Of a stretch of 64,000 nucleotides of DNA, positions 38,010 to 49,202 are shown piece after piece. Within the stretch, counting starts at the first letter, position 1. Each line of letters starts with the position of its first letter. The position numbers and the translations under genes were made by a program. Source of the stretch: Sphagnum compactum (Eukaryota; Bryophyta; Sphagnopsida; Sphagnales); contig OZ234495.1 of NCBI GenBank assembly GCA_965153455.1, forward strand, positions 3,968,001 through 4,032,000. Direction: 5' to 3'. The notes beneath the pieces are model-generated. The model saw only the letters and a list, made by a program, of their open reading frames with translations, was not told the DNA's origin and made no database searches.

Positions 38010-38820
38010 TTCTACATTCTTGGCTACCTACCCTAAACTACCTGGATGATAACCATGTCAATAAGTTATTAAAATTTGAAATGTCAATACCAAGAAGTTA
38101 GGTTATTATTGGTTATCAACAAATCAACAACCGGCTGGTAGGTTATCAATACCCAAGTTGCCATGAAGAACCTCTAGTTTCATTTTTTAAATTAAAAAAA
38201 CAATAGAGTTATCCGTAAAGTGACCCTGCTTTTGGGCCCTTCTTTCAAGCTCTAAGCACTGTTATGTGTAAAGTAATGAAAATTTCTTAAATATGATTGG
38301 TTGAAGGCGACCAGGGAAAAAAAGACAGTATGAAACTCAGCAGCAAATTTTGCTGCTAATCTGAGTTTTTGAGTCCCTGTTGAGCTCCGTTTTAAGCCCA
38401 GTGCACATTTTTTGTCATTCATGTCCTTTATGTCCAAAGAGGGGGTTATGGTGTTGTGTTTTTCCCTTACTTTATGAATAGCTTAAAGATATTAGAGCAA
38501 TTCTAGTACCAATTTGTGGCTTGCAAAAAATAAAAATAAAAATGGAACTCGGAATCCAGTTCCAGGTCTGGTTCTTTTCTTTTTTGTTTTTAAAATAAAT
38601 TTAAAATCCCAATTCAGGTTCTATAAGTCACACCCAGTTTTGGTCTGGTTCTTAAAACCTCGAGTTCCCAGTTCCAGTTTCGTTCTTTAAAAAACTTGAG
38701 AACCCAATTCAAAAAAATCAGACCTGGTTTCAATTCGATTGTTAGTAACTAACTGGAACCAGAACCAACGATTCGAACCCACCAAACCGAGTACCCACCA
38801 AGCATTGGTCTTTACACTAT
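38010..38820 (+). repeat. Dispersed repeat, copy 2, interrupted by another repeat
   Basis: The left part (38015-38165) has CTACCTACC, GGATGATAACC, CAACCGGCTGG and GGTTATCAATACC. The right part (38530-38820) has the GGTTCC/CCAGTTCC-rich body. Both correspond to the copy at 15180-15660. Between them, at about 38206-38450, lies a member of the AAAGTTATCCGTAAAGTGACC family, consistent with nested insertion. Confidence 0.5.
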
Positions 38821-39074
38821 CTGATGGAACCTTGTAGAAAGTGCTTTAAAAAATTTTAAATTAAAAACTAAAATTTAAAAAACTAATAAATATATATATA
38901 TATATAATTATTATTATGATTATTATTTTTGTTTCTAGACCAGAAAGCACTCCTATCATCATCATCATCATTGTGATGAGGAGGCCAAAATTTTGAACTT
39001 ACTCTGCACTCTACTCAGCTGACAACTGACATTCCTCCCTGTATATCTCCAGCAGTACCTTTTTTCTTTTTTTT

Positions 39075-39318
39075 TTACCATAAAATTGGGAATTTATTTT
39101 TTTTCATAGGGTGAATTTGACTAATTTTGCTATTTTCTTTTTTTGGGTGAAAATTTTGGTAATTGGATGCCAGGAGAAATGTGGATTTTGCACTTGTGTC
39201 ACACATGAGATTGTTATAGTAGTCCTCCTCATTCCTAATGATGTCATCATAGCCTTGTAGTTTTTGCTGCTTCCCACCCAACATGACAAAGTGTGCTGTG
39301 TCTTCAAACCAGGGTGAC
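39075..39318 (-). other. Candidate terminal exon of an unidentified gene
   Basis: A minus-strand frame enters after a good acceptor (pyrimidine-rich tract and TTGCAG, exon from 39318) and stays open for about 80 codons to a TAA. The first 55 or so residues have a balanced, protein-like composition (SPWFEDTAHFVMLGG, then GYDDIIRNEEDYYNNLM). The end is Lys-rich and may be read-through into non-coding sequence. I do not recognise the family and found no convincing upstream exon between 39320 and 41050. It may be a gene fragment. Confidence 0.4.
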
Positions 39319-39556
39319 CTGCAAGCAAAGGACAAACAAAGGCAGTAAGTAGAACATGTTGTGATCATATGAAAAAGATGACCAAAATCCATACCCTCAT
39401 GCTTTAAGTAGAGGTCCTTTCATCAAAGATCATTTTCCAACAAAGTTGAGTCATTGTTACTCTCTGATAACTCATTATTATTATTTCCACTAGATGCCAA
39501 GATGCATGTTAAGTTGATCATTACCCAACATACCTAACCTTCTTCAACCAAAGAAG

Positions 39557-39802
39557 CTTCAGATCTCAAGATCTCGTTTGAGATCTCAAATATGTAACAA
39601 CTTCAGATCTCAAGATCTTGTTTGAGATCTCAAATACATTCGTAACAAATTCAGGTCTCAAAACCTTGTTTGAGATCTCAAATACGTAACAATTCAGGTC
39701 TCAAGATCTCGTTTGAGATCTCAAATACATTGAAATTTCAAGTCTCTAGCTCTTGTTTGAGTCCTCAAAAGACATAGAAGCTTCAAGTCTCAAGATCTCA
39801 TC
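39557..39802 (+). repeat. Tandem array, 44-48 base unit with a GAGATCTC dyad, five copies
   Basis: Units begin near 39557, 39601, 39650, 39692, 39737 and 39781 (partial). In the best copies AGATCTCAAGATCTCG faces TTTGAGATCT, so each unit folds on itself. The last unit and a half are the most diverged. Confidence 0.85.
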
Positions 39803-39847
39803 TTTCCCACCAACTCACTCATCACAACAGCTCTCATGCAGTGATGG

Positions 39848-39873
39848 TGGGTTGGGTTGGGTTGGGTTGGGTT
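39848..39873 (+). repeat. GGGTT microsatellite
   Basis: About five GGGTT units. It resembles but is not the plant telomere unit TTTAGGG. Confidence 0.9.
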
Positions 39874-40169
39874 AGGTAGGTAGTATAATCCAAGAGTAGT
39901 AATGAAAAAGGCGAAAGGGAGGGGATGGATGGGGCCAGAGTGAACACAGCACCCATGGATGGGCACATCATCCACTGGATGCCAATTATGACTCGGGTGT
40001 GGATGAAATATTGGGGTTTCAACTTTCACCTCACTAACCCATTTTGTAAGAGTTTAGATCCTAAACTACAACCCAAAAGCAACTGAGGTAACCACCATGG
40101 TTGAGTATGGAACTTGAAACCCAACGGAAAACTGTTTCTTGGCTACTTACCATCCATCCTTCATGGTTC

Positions 40170-40206
40170 ACTGGTAGATGGATGGATGGATGGATGGAAG
40201 GATGGC
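40170..40206 (+). repeat. ATGG microsatellite
   Basis: Six or so GATG units ending in GAAGGATGG. Confidence 0.9.
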
Positions 40207-41466
40207 AGAAGGGAATCCAGTCCCCCTTTGCAGAAGGGGCAGAAGCAGCAGCAGGTCCTCCTCCTCAGAGGAACTTTGCATGCATGGCTTGCAACTGGTG
40301 GATCTCCAGTAGACTTGAAAGAACAGCTATGTTCCTTTTTCTTTTTTTCTTTTTTTTTTCCCTCCTCTCTCCTTGCAACTAACTGCCTTGGCTGAAATGG
40401 GAAGAGTAACATGCAGGAACAAAACATAAGAAGAAGAAGGAAGAAGGAAGAAGAAGCAAGAAGAAGAAGGGACAAGGCCTGATCAATGCCATGTTTGTTG
40501 TTGTCTTCCAGCTGCTCTGAATTTGTTTTCCAGCTTTTCAGAGAGCTCTGATCCTGTTGTTTTCACAAAGATGGAGAGACTCAAACTATGAGACTTGCTG
40601 CACATTCAGAACTACAGATGTTTGGCTTTTAGATCAACTCCTGATGTATTCACTGAGGAGAAGTTACGTTGGGTACCTACCTAATTTTTTTGATGTATTG
40701 CGTTCCTTCCAGAAATCCATTTGTTTGCAGCTTTGATGCTTGCTTGCACATCTCCTGCTGCTGAGTATGATCTTCTAGAGAGATAAACACACTCTGTGGT
40801 GAGAATGTGGCATTGGGTCTGATTTGTTGTTGCAGTTTTTGGCCAAGCACATGAGTTCAAGCGGAAAAGACACAGACAGATGGGTTGTTAGATAGACAGA
40901 CAGTAGGGGATTGAGATCAGGGGGAGCGAGGGAAGATTCTTCCATTTTTTTGGGTGTCGTTTGCATTGCATTGCAGGTGTAAGAGGTGGATGTGTGGGAA
41001 AGTGATGGTGGATATGTTTGGAAACAGAGCATCACGTCGTTCGGCACAGTTCATGGTGCATGTCAACCTCTACTGCTGCTCTCCCTCTTTTTTTTTCCAA
41101 TCCTATTTCATTTTTGTTGGCTTCCCTTCCATGGGTATTGTTATTCTATGGACTGTGCATTGGAAGTCAAATGGCAAGGCAGGAAAACTATCTGCCGTTT
41201 AGGCCCTAGAAAACAAGTGTAGTCATGAGGGATGTGCATTCTATAGCCTTCTGAATTGATTGTGCTGTCTAGGGTTTTGGTATGTTCTGAATCTGGAGAT
41301 CCCTTGAATTTTGCTTGTAGAAATGTCTACAGTCTGCATTCAAAAACATTTTAGGTCTGAAGGCTTCTTATCAACATAATCTAGGATTGTGCATCACAGT
41401 ACAGTGTGTGGGAAGATCTAATGTCAGGCCTGATTGCACTCATGATGACAGATTTGCTTGATGCAG

Positions 41467-41640
41467 GAAGTGAAGACTTCAAGAACACAGGGCATTACGA
41501 ATGGAAGTCGGACCGATGCAAGCAAAAGCCCACATGGTGTGGCGCCTTTGGATATATTTGTTCCAGTGGAGCACCCTTCAGAGCCATTGGATGTTGACCA
41601 ACCTATGCAGTGCCCGCGACCCGAGCCTGGAATCATGCAT
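41467..41640 (+). other. Candidate internal exon of an unidentified gene
   Basis: This plus-strand segment is 58 codons, phase 0 at both ends, bounded by GATGCAG before 41467 and GTTAGT after 41640. Its peptide has the look of a conserved Pro-rich region (SPHGVAPLDIFVPVEHPSEP, then CPRPEPGIMH). Codon use is unlike the AT-rich surroundings. I do not recognise the family. A possible next exon begins after TTGTGTAG at 41739, but its frame closes soon. An upstream exon may lie in 40950-41210. Confidence 0.45.
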
Positions 41641-42299
41641 GTTAGTAAATATTAAACCCTCCCCTTTGTTTGGTGTTTGTTACCCATTCAATTCCAGCTC
41701 ATGTTTTGTGTTTGTTCTGTTCTCAACATTGTGTAGGAGAGAGACAGCAAAGAAACCATCATTTTCTACCAAATCTCATGCACTTGCAGTCTTATGCCAC
41801 TATCCATATGATCTGAGATTGCATGTTCACCAAAGGAAACGGAGATTGTTCTTACTAGAGTTCATGCACCCATTGAACTGTATGCACCTCCCTCCTAGAG
41901 GTTGATCCAACCCCACCTTGTGTATCTCAAAGCAACGAGATCTTCAATGCTTTTCATGACCTCTGTTGTCCCCGTAAATCCTTCAAGAAGGAAGACATCT
42001 CATATACTTGATGTCTATCACACACAATACACTATGATTTGTGGGTCTTGGAATGCCAATCAAGTAAAAGAATATGTTTCAATATATTCATTTTCTATAG
42101 GCCAATAGCTCAGTGCGAAGTAGTCAATGGAAAGTCTCATTCAAATAGTGTTTGTACAGGATGGAAGGATATGGAAGGAGAGAATATTAGCAGCAAGGGC
42201 AAGGAGAAGAGCAGAGCTTCTAGGGGAGATTCCACCTTTCACAAATGGCCCTAATTGGTAACCCACTAGTATCACAAGCAATAGGGGTTTGTCCCCATT

Positions 42300-43770
42300 G
42301 TCTCCCTTCAATATTACAGTTGTGATTCCACCATGAACTATTGAAAAAACAACCACACCTAAAGAATTCCAAGTCCTAGCCTCAATGAGGTGTGTTCCTC
42401 ATTCCTTTGTCTCAAGAGATACAAAAGAGATTACTAGATCTTGAACTAATGGAATTGTGAACTAGTGAGTGCTGATTTTCAACAATAGGAGGAAAGTGTG
42501 TATCAAAAGTGCATTTCGAAAAATGCATATCAAAAGTGCATATTTGAGTTTGTGGTTCTCTTCTAAGGGCCTCTCAAGAAGGCATGACAACTCCACCATT
42601 GTGGTTCATGTCCTTTTTCTTTCTCACCTCCTTATTTATCTTTGCAATCAACCTCAAGATTTAGAGAATCTATTTCTTACATGTATTTGGGCAACACTAT
42701 TGACCATTGTCCAACAGAATGAACATACATTTCAATACATAAATGTCATTTTCTGGCAATTCATATTACAACTCTCCATTTCAACAAATTGTTGTTGATT
42801 GACTATAATCTTTTAGGTGATCCATTTTGAAGTTCAAGATTTGAAGAGCTTGTTTTAGGGTCCTTTGGAATTTGAAACCAAAATAGAACTAGTTGAAAAG
42901 GGTGTGAAAATTTTGAAGCTCCACAATGAGATAAGCAATGTAGCATGAATAACAATATAAGAATTTGGAGGCTTGTTCATCATCATGTTAAAGAATTTTG
43001 TTTCTAGAATGGATCACACCAGCATTTGTTTTTTTGCATTAACCTCACAATTGTAGCTAATATATGTGGATGGAAAAAGTAGAGAGGAAAAAGATGGTGA
43101 TGGTGATCAAGCCATCTTCTTGAACTAATATCTCCCCATTCTAGTCTATCCATATGTGGAATCCTACTTTAAAAACGTGTGAGTTGCATCTATAAATCAT
43201 TACAATCACATTGAAGTCCACAACTTCAATGGCTTCTCACCTTGCATGAGTTTTCTTGCCTTTGCTTGCCAAATTCAACATTGTCCTAGAAAATCTCTAC
43301 TTGCAATTCCTGGAGAAGGTCTTTTGTAAACCCATCTTTCCTTTAGCACATATGAATGTGGTGGCTAATGAGAGAAGATGCACAAATAATAGTGTTATGT
43401 TTAGAATGGGATTTTGTGTCCACAATCACGTCCAGACAAAGTGGTTACTCTTTTCCATAATATCAAAAAACTATTCTAAGGAAATAAGTTAGCTAAGGTG
43501 AATGATCGTATCCATGCAAAAATCCTATTTTGCTTGCAATATGTTAAGAAATTACTTCACAAGTATAAGCATTCCACACTACAAGTTTCCATTCTTGGAC
43601 CTTTGGGGAGAATAGAACTTCAATTCATTATAGAAAATAACAAGGATGTGTAAGTTTTTTTTCCCTCTCAAGTGGAATCCCCATAATGTTATTAGTTTTT
43701 AATCATTCTCTAAGAAAACAATATTTTGCTACAAAATCAATAGGACTTCAAGCTTCTATAGGTGAAATAT
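42300..43770. other. Intergenic stretch
   Basis: Frames of up to 109 codons (42469-42798, plus) occur but have no recognisable product or splice context. Nothing else can be supported. Confidence 0.4.
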
Positions 43771-43778
43771 TTATGTCT

Positions 43779-44030
43779 AATGGGTGAATGCATGAATGGG
43801 TTGCCAATATTGACAAATGAATATATCCCCCATTAGTTCATTTGCCTTTTCAAACCCCAAATGACTAAGTAGTTAAGCAACAAAAATGCATTAATTCTTT
43901 CATTATTTAATCTAATAGATTTAAAACCACCCTTCCTGTACATTAAAAAAAGGGTTTGAACAAAATGATTGTGCAAAAAATTGCACTATGACACCAATAT
44001 TCATCCACCCATTCATGCATTCACCCCAAT
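43779..44030. mobile_element. MITE-like foldback element, about 250 bases
   Basis: The left arm (43779-43815) and right arm (43989-44030) are inverted repeats. They share the exact 20-base core GGGTGAATGCATGAATGGGT and then a mismatched step followed by AATATTG. The middle has no coding capacity. A target-site duplication could not be fixed by eye. Confidence 0.6.
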
Positions 44031-45789
44031 GAGGCTACAAAGCAATCCCAACTATGCTAGTTTTGAGGCATTGTTCTACACTCCAACTTATTGCTTTGCA
44101 CCTTAAACTCACCACGCCTTTTCAAGTATTGCCATCTTGCACCCCAAATAACCAACCCTTGAAAATTACAAATCTTAACAAATTTCAACCTTTCAGTAAA
44201 CCATTTCAATACAAAATATTGGATGGGATGGTGGACACAAAATCTTAAATTTGCATACTTGTTTAATCATCTTGTTTAGCAAGTTTTGTGTTCCCAATAC
44301 AAATTATGACATTTGCAAACTAAAATGAAACTTGTTTATTGAACAAATATTGAGCATTGTATTTGAAGTTCAAAACCAAAAAAATTATTAAGTACCTCAT
44401 TTGTGATTGAGAAATGATGCAAGTAGAGTGAAAGCATAGTTAGAAAGACTATTTGGAATATCACAATCATAATTTTTTAATTGTAAATGAACTTAAAATG
44501 TAAATCTATATTCAACATTAACATTATAAAAGCTTTAATTACCTATGTTATAATAAATTTTAATAAGAATCATATCTAAAAATATGAAATGTATACTATT
44601 TAGAAAAGGACTTATAATAAAATGATGACATTAAGTTTGTCACACAAATTGAATAAAAAAAATGAACTTAAAAAGCATGTCATAATAATGACATTTGAAA
44701 TAGAAATTGTTAAATGCACCACCATCAAATGAGGAACTTAAGAATAAAATGCATTGAAACTTTCCCAATTTACAAGATTTTTTATTTTAAAAAAATTAAA
44801 TGTCATGATTTTTGTCATTTTTTATCATTTATAATCCAATTCACATTGAAATATTAAAACTTTCACATCAATTTTTAGACCAAAAATATGTCTAATAATA
44901 TTTAACAGGTGGTCTACTAATTTTTAAAAAAAAATCATAGGAGATAATCAAAATGTAGGGTCAAAATGTGTTATCGGATAATCATAGCAATGTTATTAGC
45001 ATTTTGACACTAAATGTTCTTTTCAAGGTTGAAACTTGAATATTGATCATAAGTAAAGCTTTGAATATGCAAGAAATTCCTACCTATTATTTGTATTCAT
45101 ATTAGGATAGTTCGAATTTCTCTAGGCTTTTGTAATAAAGGTTTTGCTACTATAAATTTGAAACATTAAACACACCCAAAAACAACCTTTGGGTTGTTGT
45201 GATATGATTTCATCTTTGGTTTGCCATAGGGAAATCGCATGGTGGCTAGTTGTGTTGTGAGTGATAGTTATGGTACTACAAAGCAACAACACGCTTTCAT
45301 ATATAAAGTGTGAGTTTGTAGGTAAACCTATAAAATTTATATTTTTGTTATGTGAATAAGTACTATAGTTATTTATTGTGTAATTGGGCTGATGCTGGTT
45401 TCTTTGATTTCACATTTGAGGTCTATGGGGATTTGTTTGGTGTGCACTAGACTATGTTTTGAACCAAATTCAATTTTGTTGTCATGTACACCAAGTTTGG
45501 AAGTGAATCACCTAAAACATAATGCATAGAAGGTTGTGTTTCATTGTCATCCTTTGTTTTGGTCCAAATGGTTAAAATAATTATATGGATTCACTACCTA
45601 CAAAAGTGGGGTGTAATTTATTAGCCTAAATCACTATGGGACCTTAAAAGTGAAATAAGTTCACTGCACTTTAATGATTCACCTTGGTTAAGTTATTTCA
45701 CTATAATATCACTATGTAAACATTGTGTTTCGCTACTAATTGACATAATTCACTATTATAATTTACTATGGTAAATAGATTTATTTTTA

Positions 45790-47340
45790 TATTGTTTTAA
45801 ATACCCTATGCTACTTTATGATATATCTTATATTATTTTAAGTTATCATAGTTATTCTAACTTAAGGTATCCTAGTTAGCTTATTATATGTTTTTTACTT
45901 TAAGTTATTTTAAATTAAATTATTCAACTAACCTTAGGCTATACCTTAACTTATTTTATTTTAAGTTAATATATGTTATTTCAAATTATACTTTAAATTA
46001 TTCAAGGTCATTATATTTTATGTTGTTATAAGTTATTTTATTCTAAGTATAATAATTTTAAATAATTTTAAATAAAATATAATGACCTAAGGTAAAATAA
46101 ACTACAATACCCAATAATAGCCTATGAAAAGTAATTTAGAATTATAATAAAATAGATACCAATAGCCTATGATAATGTAATTTAAAATATCCAACAATCA
46201 TTTATAATATAATAGCCACCAATAGTCGTAATATAACCTTGAATAAACAAAAATAGCCGTAGATAGCCAATATTAAAATAACCACTAATAAGATAACCAC
46301 CAATGGTTTACAATAAAATAACCATCAATATCCACCAATAAAATATCCACCAATAGCTATTAATAGCCTATGATAATTTAGCTTAAAATAACCACTAATA
46401 ACCACCAATAACCACTAATAGAATAACTACTAGTAACCATTAATAAAATACCTAGCAATAGTCATTAAAAAAATAACCATTAAATAAAATAATCAGTAAT
46501 AGTCATTAATAAAATAACCATTAATAACCACCAATAGCTTTTAATAAAATAACCACCAATAACCATTAATAGAATAACCATCAATAATCATTAATAATAT
46601 AGCCACCAATAGCCATCAATAGAATAATCATCAATAAAATAACCATCAATAAAATAACCACCAATAGAATAACCATCAATAGCCATTAATAAAATAGCCA
46701 CCAATAGAATAATTACCAATAACCATTAATCGCCACCAATAAAAATGCAACCAATAGTCACCAATGGAATAACTACCAATAACTATTAATAGTCACTAAT
46801 AAAAGTGCAACCAATAGCCACCAATGGAATAACTACCAATAACCATTAATATAATAACCATTAATAGTCACTAATAAAAGTGCAACCCATAGGCACCAAA
46901 AGCCACTAATAAAATAATTAGCAATAATCACCAAACTAATAACCACAAATAGCCTATGGTAATATAACCTAGAATAACCAATAATAGCATAAAGTGAAAT
47001 AGTTTTCAATAACCAAAAGTAACCAACAATAACCTCACATAACCAAAAATAGCCTAAGATGAAATAATTTAGAATAATAAAAAGTAAATTATAATAACCA
47101 CAAATCCTTAAAGTGAAATAACCTACAATAGCCAAAAATAAAGTCAAAAATAGCCTAAGGTGAACTAGCATAAAATAATCAAAAGTAACATAAAATAGCC
47201 AAAAGTAAATTAAAATAATCAAAAGTAAACTAAGATAAAATAGCTAAAAATAGTCAAAAATAAACTGAAAATAGCCATAAATAATGTAAAATGAAATAAC
47301 TTAAAACAATGAAAACTAGCCTAAAATAGTTGAAAGTATC
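45790..47340. repeat. Long degenerate array of short AT-rich words
   Basis: From about 46200 to 47330 the plus strand is a chain of 6-13 base words such as AATAACCACC, AATAGCCATT and AATAAAATAACC, with drifting period. The segment 45790-46080 is instead rich in TTATTTTAAGTTA words, roughly the complementary type. A 129-codon minus-strand frame at 46833-47222 (Tyr/Phe/Leu-rich) is a product of this array and not a gene. Confidence 0.8.
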
Positions 47341-47649
47341 TTAGCATAGGTATATGATTATATTAGCAAAAAATTTATTTATTTATGAAACATTTCTTTT
47401 TTCAAAAAAATGGTCATTGAAATGTTATTGAATAGTGATATTAAAAAAAATCTTTGTGCAAATGATTTTATAATTTCAAAAAAGAAATAAATGTTATTAT
47501 GTACATTATTGAAAAAACAAAAATTAAATTTTAATCATTTCATTTGGACAAAATCTCAATAAGATATGAATTTTTAAAGTTTATGTTTTTATAATGTTTA
47601 AAATAAAATATTTGATAAATAAAATGTCATGTAACACATTATCACAACA

Positions 47650-47815
47650 AATGTGGTGGCTTCATGGTAGGAGTGTTTGCCTTCATCTTAAAGGTAAAAG
47701 GATCAAACCTAGTGTGTTTGTGGTCAACAATGAAGTTGACTGAATATTCTCTTATGTAATTTTTTGGAATAGGTGCCTACTTAGGTTGATTACATGGCCT
47801 ATGTACGTAGGTTAG
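47650..47815 (+). mobile_element. tRNA-derived SINE-like sequence (tentative)
   Basis: GTGGTGGCTTCATGGTAGGA resembles a tRNA D-arm/A box. About 30 bases later GGATCAAACC resembles a degenerate B box (GGTTCGAATCC type). The spacing fits the internal promoter of tRNA-derived plant SINEs. An anticodon arm and acceptor stem do not fold convincingly, so this is not a functional tRNA. The 3' end of the element is unknown. Confidence 0.35.
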
Positions 47816-48322
47816 GTTTTCAACTTAACATAGATAGTGACATGTGTCAATAATTCATAAGTTGAAAATCATGAAATTATGAATAAAATTTTATTTGGAT
47901 ATTTCTTCTATATTTCATGTTAGTATTCAAAACTATTTTTTGTGTGAAGGTTAGATTTAGTTCTAGCTTGTCATGACCATTGTGCACATTAGAATATTTT
48001 GAATTATGTTTAGGTACGTCAACATCCCTTTGTAGGAGCTATAGTAGTATACACCATTCACTTCCTTACATTAAACAATGTGGATGTGTTAATACCCTTG
48101 TGTCCTTGTTGTAGATGACCAAATGGAGTTCATGTCTAAGTTGACCAATCTAAATGTCTGATTTTTATTTTGTCTTTGTTTTAAAGAAAGGAAAACTTAA
48201 GCATGAGCTTCCTCCATTTTAGTTATCTTGCTATATGGAATTGCAGTTTTGTTGTGAGATGGATACCTTCTAATCGATGTGATGTTGATTTCTAAATGTT
48301 GACTAGAAATAAACATTCCTTT

Positions 48323-48405
48323 TTATGTTGTGAAGATTATGTCATTGTTTTAATCCTTTTTATGCATGCATAAAAAGGATTAAAATATAATCCTCACAAA
48401 TAACA
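48323..48405. repeat. Long perfect palindrome with extended imperfect stem
   Basis: Positions 48348-48385 form a perfect 38-base palindrome with no loop (centre ATGCATGCAT, arms with AATCCTTTTT). After a 7-base bulge on the left (48341-48347), a further 15 of 18 positions pair (TTATGTTGTGAAGATTAT side). The whole is about 80 bases. Confidence 0.9.
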
Positions 48406-49202
48406 TGTGATTTGTGTGTCATCCATATACAAGGACACAAATTACGATATCCTTTCAACATGTTTTTGGAAATCAAATATGATGATATTTTGAGGGCTAC
48501 CAACCCTATTTCACTTTCCAGGTTTCAAATTGGGACTGTTATATGGATAGTCATATTACCTCCAACACATCACAACCATATGATCACCAAATCTGACCAG
48601 AAGTTTTGCATGAGAAAGTTATTCTATCATTAGGTCCTCATGCGAGGCTCTAATTCCATGGGCCCATCCTGATAGCACTTTTCATGATTGATCAAGCCCA
48701 TCAATAGAGGCAAAGCTACTTCAACTCTGGAAAACTAGAAATGCCAGACAATGGTAAGCAAAGCTGGGACAATGGACAAATCAATTCAGAGCTGACCTTC
48801 AACATATCTCTTCTTGACTTCATATCATCAAGTGATTGCTAGTGTAGAAATTGACATTTTCCTTGATGAACGCTGTCTCAAACAATTGCATTATTGCTTT
48901 CCTTTGTTTGAGAACTGTGCATAATGGCAGTTGATTACAGAACATACAGTACATTTCGCAGATGAAATCATAGAGCACACAGGTCATTTAAACTGCAGTG
49001 AATAGTTTCAAAGTAGATTACGAACATGCAACTAGAAATTAGATCTATTCTAACTCAGTGGTACTGGCTGTTTGCATTTCACTCTTCTTGCAGATGCCAA
49101 TGTTTTATGTTCAGGTAGACACACCTTTGTGACCTTAACCACATTTATGATGGTAGTGATTTGGTCCCAATAGCAGAAAGAATAGGATATGTAGTTATTA
49201 AA

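Noticed and set aside
38755-38795. tRNA-like GATTCGAACCCACC word on the plus strand
   Set aside because: It resembles a reversed B box, but no A box or cloverleaf was found, and it lies inside a repeat rich in GGTTC/GAACC words.
39848-39873. GGGTT repeats as telomere
   Set aside because: The unit is GGGTT, not TTTAGGG, and the tract is very short.
46833-47222. 129-codon Tyr/Phe/Leu-rich frame that resembles a membrane protein
   Set aside because: It is a translation of the degenerate AATAACC array; the array explains it completely.
47650-47725. Functional tRNA gene
   Set aside because: A- and B-box-like words are present, but the acceptor and anticodon stems do not form, so only a tRNA-derived repeat is proposed.
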